This document shows positions 63,832 through 64,000 of a stretch of 64,000 nucleotides of DNA, in pieces. Every line of letters begins with the position of its first letter. Position 1 is the first letter of the stretch. The stretch is from the NCBI RefSeq assembly GCF_008011665.1, contig NZ_VOWJ01000013.1:1-64000 (forward strand), given 5' to 3'. A program made the position numbers and the translations under genes. This DNA is from Campylobacter volucris (GTDB lineage: Bacteria; Campylobacterota; Campylobacteria; Campylobacterales; Campylobacteraceae). Under the pieces are notes generated by a model that saw only the letters and a list, made by a program, of their open reading frames with translations, did no database searches and was not told the origin of the DNA.

Positions 63832-64000
63832 CTTTTTAGTAAATCTTTATTTTGTGGATTATTTAAAAAAGCATTCATAGATTTTTCTTTAAGTTTGTTT
63901 TCGTTTTTCTTTTTAAAATAATTAGAAAAATTTACAAAAATGATATTATCTTCTACTTGAATTTGAGCTATTGCACCTAAATCAACTTTAACAAATGTAG
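63828..64000 (-). CDS. C-terminal end of an unidentified protein (starts outside the window)
   Basis: The frame is open from the window edge to a TGA at 63830-63828, giving the last 57 residues. It begins TFVKVDLGAIAQIQVEDNII, continues FVNFSNYFKKKNENK and ends [13 protein letters not shown] short strand pair followed by a very basic tail is seen; the first part has a faint likeness to the RNA-binding C-terminal domain of DEAD-box helicases, but this is too little to name it. Its stop overlaps the start of the helicase gene (ATGA). Confidence 0.6.
   Translation of the reverse strand, partial: TFVKVDLGAIAQIQVEDNIIFVNFSNYFKKKNENKLKEKSMNAFLNNPQNKDLLKR

Noticed and set aside
1-64000. tRNA, rRNA, insertion sequence, prophage or integrase attachment site
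   Set aside because: No cloverleaf, rRNA-like stretch, transposase or integrase motif was found in any spacer on either strand by eye; a tRNAscan-SE run could confirm this for tRNA.

Overview
The window is a low-GC, gene-dense epsilonproteobacterial chromosome segment, almost certainly Campylobacter. The evidence is the strong A/T codon bias, the cytochrome bc1 operon with a di-haem c1, the giant fused CcsBA cytochrome c synthase, flagellar genes scattered among housekeeping genes, sigma54 and sigma28 promoters of the Campylobacter type, and gene orders I remember from C. jejuni (rpsB-tsf-lolD-fliR-acidic protein-gmk-tatA-argS; pbpB-fliE-flgC-flgB; clpS-clpA-aat). Differences from the C. jejuni order (thiM in the thiamine cluster, a spermidine-dehydrogenase-like gene, a decayed two-component system) suggest a relative such as the C. 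lari group; that placement is inference. I see no rRNA, tRNA, insertion sequence, prophage or CRISPR.

Layout. 1-1031: N-terminal half of a chemoreceptor. 1.1-1.6 kb: small tyrosine phosphatase. 1.6-4.6 kb: TPP riboswitch, thiD-thiM-thiE (thiamine salvage) and hemD. 4.6-6.8 kb: a MATE transporter whose 3' end is frameshifted at a homopolymer, a 26-residue membrane peptide, and a sigma28-promoted gene of unknown function. 6.8-18.3 kb, minus strand: lepA, a membrane protein, ccsBA, the branched-chain amino acid ABC operon with two binding proteins, and a cytochrome c. 18.4-19.9 kb: an orphan ribbon-helix-helix protein and two hemerythrins with a C-terminal Cys domain. 19.9-21.4 kb: decayed response regulator and sensor kinase. 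21.4-22.8 kb: a small protein, pgeF and ribE. 22.9-34.9 kb, plus strand: mnmG, petABC, rpsB-tsf-lolD-fliR, then acidic protein-gmk-tatA-argS. 34.9-38.1 kb, minus: split ThrE exporter, DedA, cyclophilin, YebC. 38.2-41.2 kb, plus: paired SMR transporter, copper-chaperone-like protein, CopA. 41.2-49.7 kb, minus: SpdH-like amine dehydrogenase, MsrPQ, PBP1A, Maf, AlaS. 49.8-52.8 kb, plus: DegT aminotransferase, Gfo/Idh/MocA oxidoreductase, HemH. 52.7-55.8 kb, minus: sigma54-driven flgB-flgC-fliE with ftsI. 55.9-64.0 kb, minus: UvrD-like helicase-truB-csrA-ispE-smpB-TlpA-clpS-clpA-aat, which holds the whole N-degron pathway.

Functional themes. Respiration and periplasmic redox (petABC, ccsBA, cytochrome c, MsrPQ, SpdH-like, TlpA-like, TatA for the twin-arginine substrates) recur through the window. 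Flagellar regulation appears at three places (sigma28 gene, sigma54 flgB operon, fliR) plus csrA. The least explained signals are two inverted repeats that bury the ribosome binding sites of msrP and the SpdH-like gene, the 8-nt homopolymer frameshift in the MATE gene, the acidic protein with a degenerate receiver and an 8-copy 12-bp repeat, and the hairpin leader of rpsB. I found no clearly new multi-gene system.
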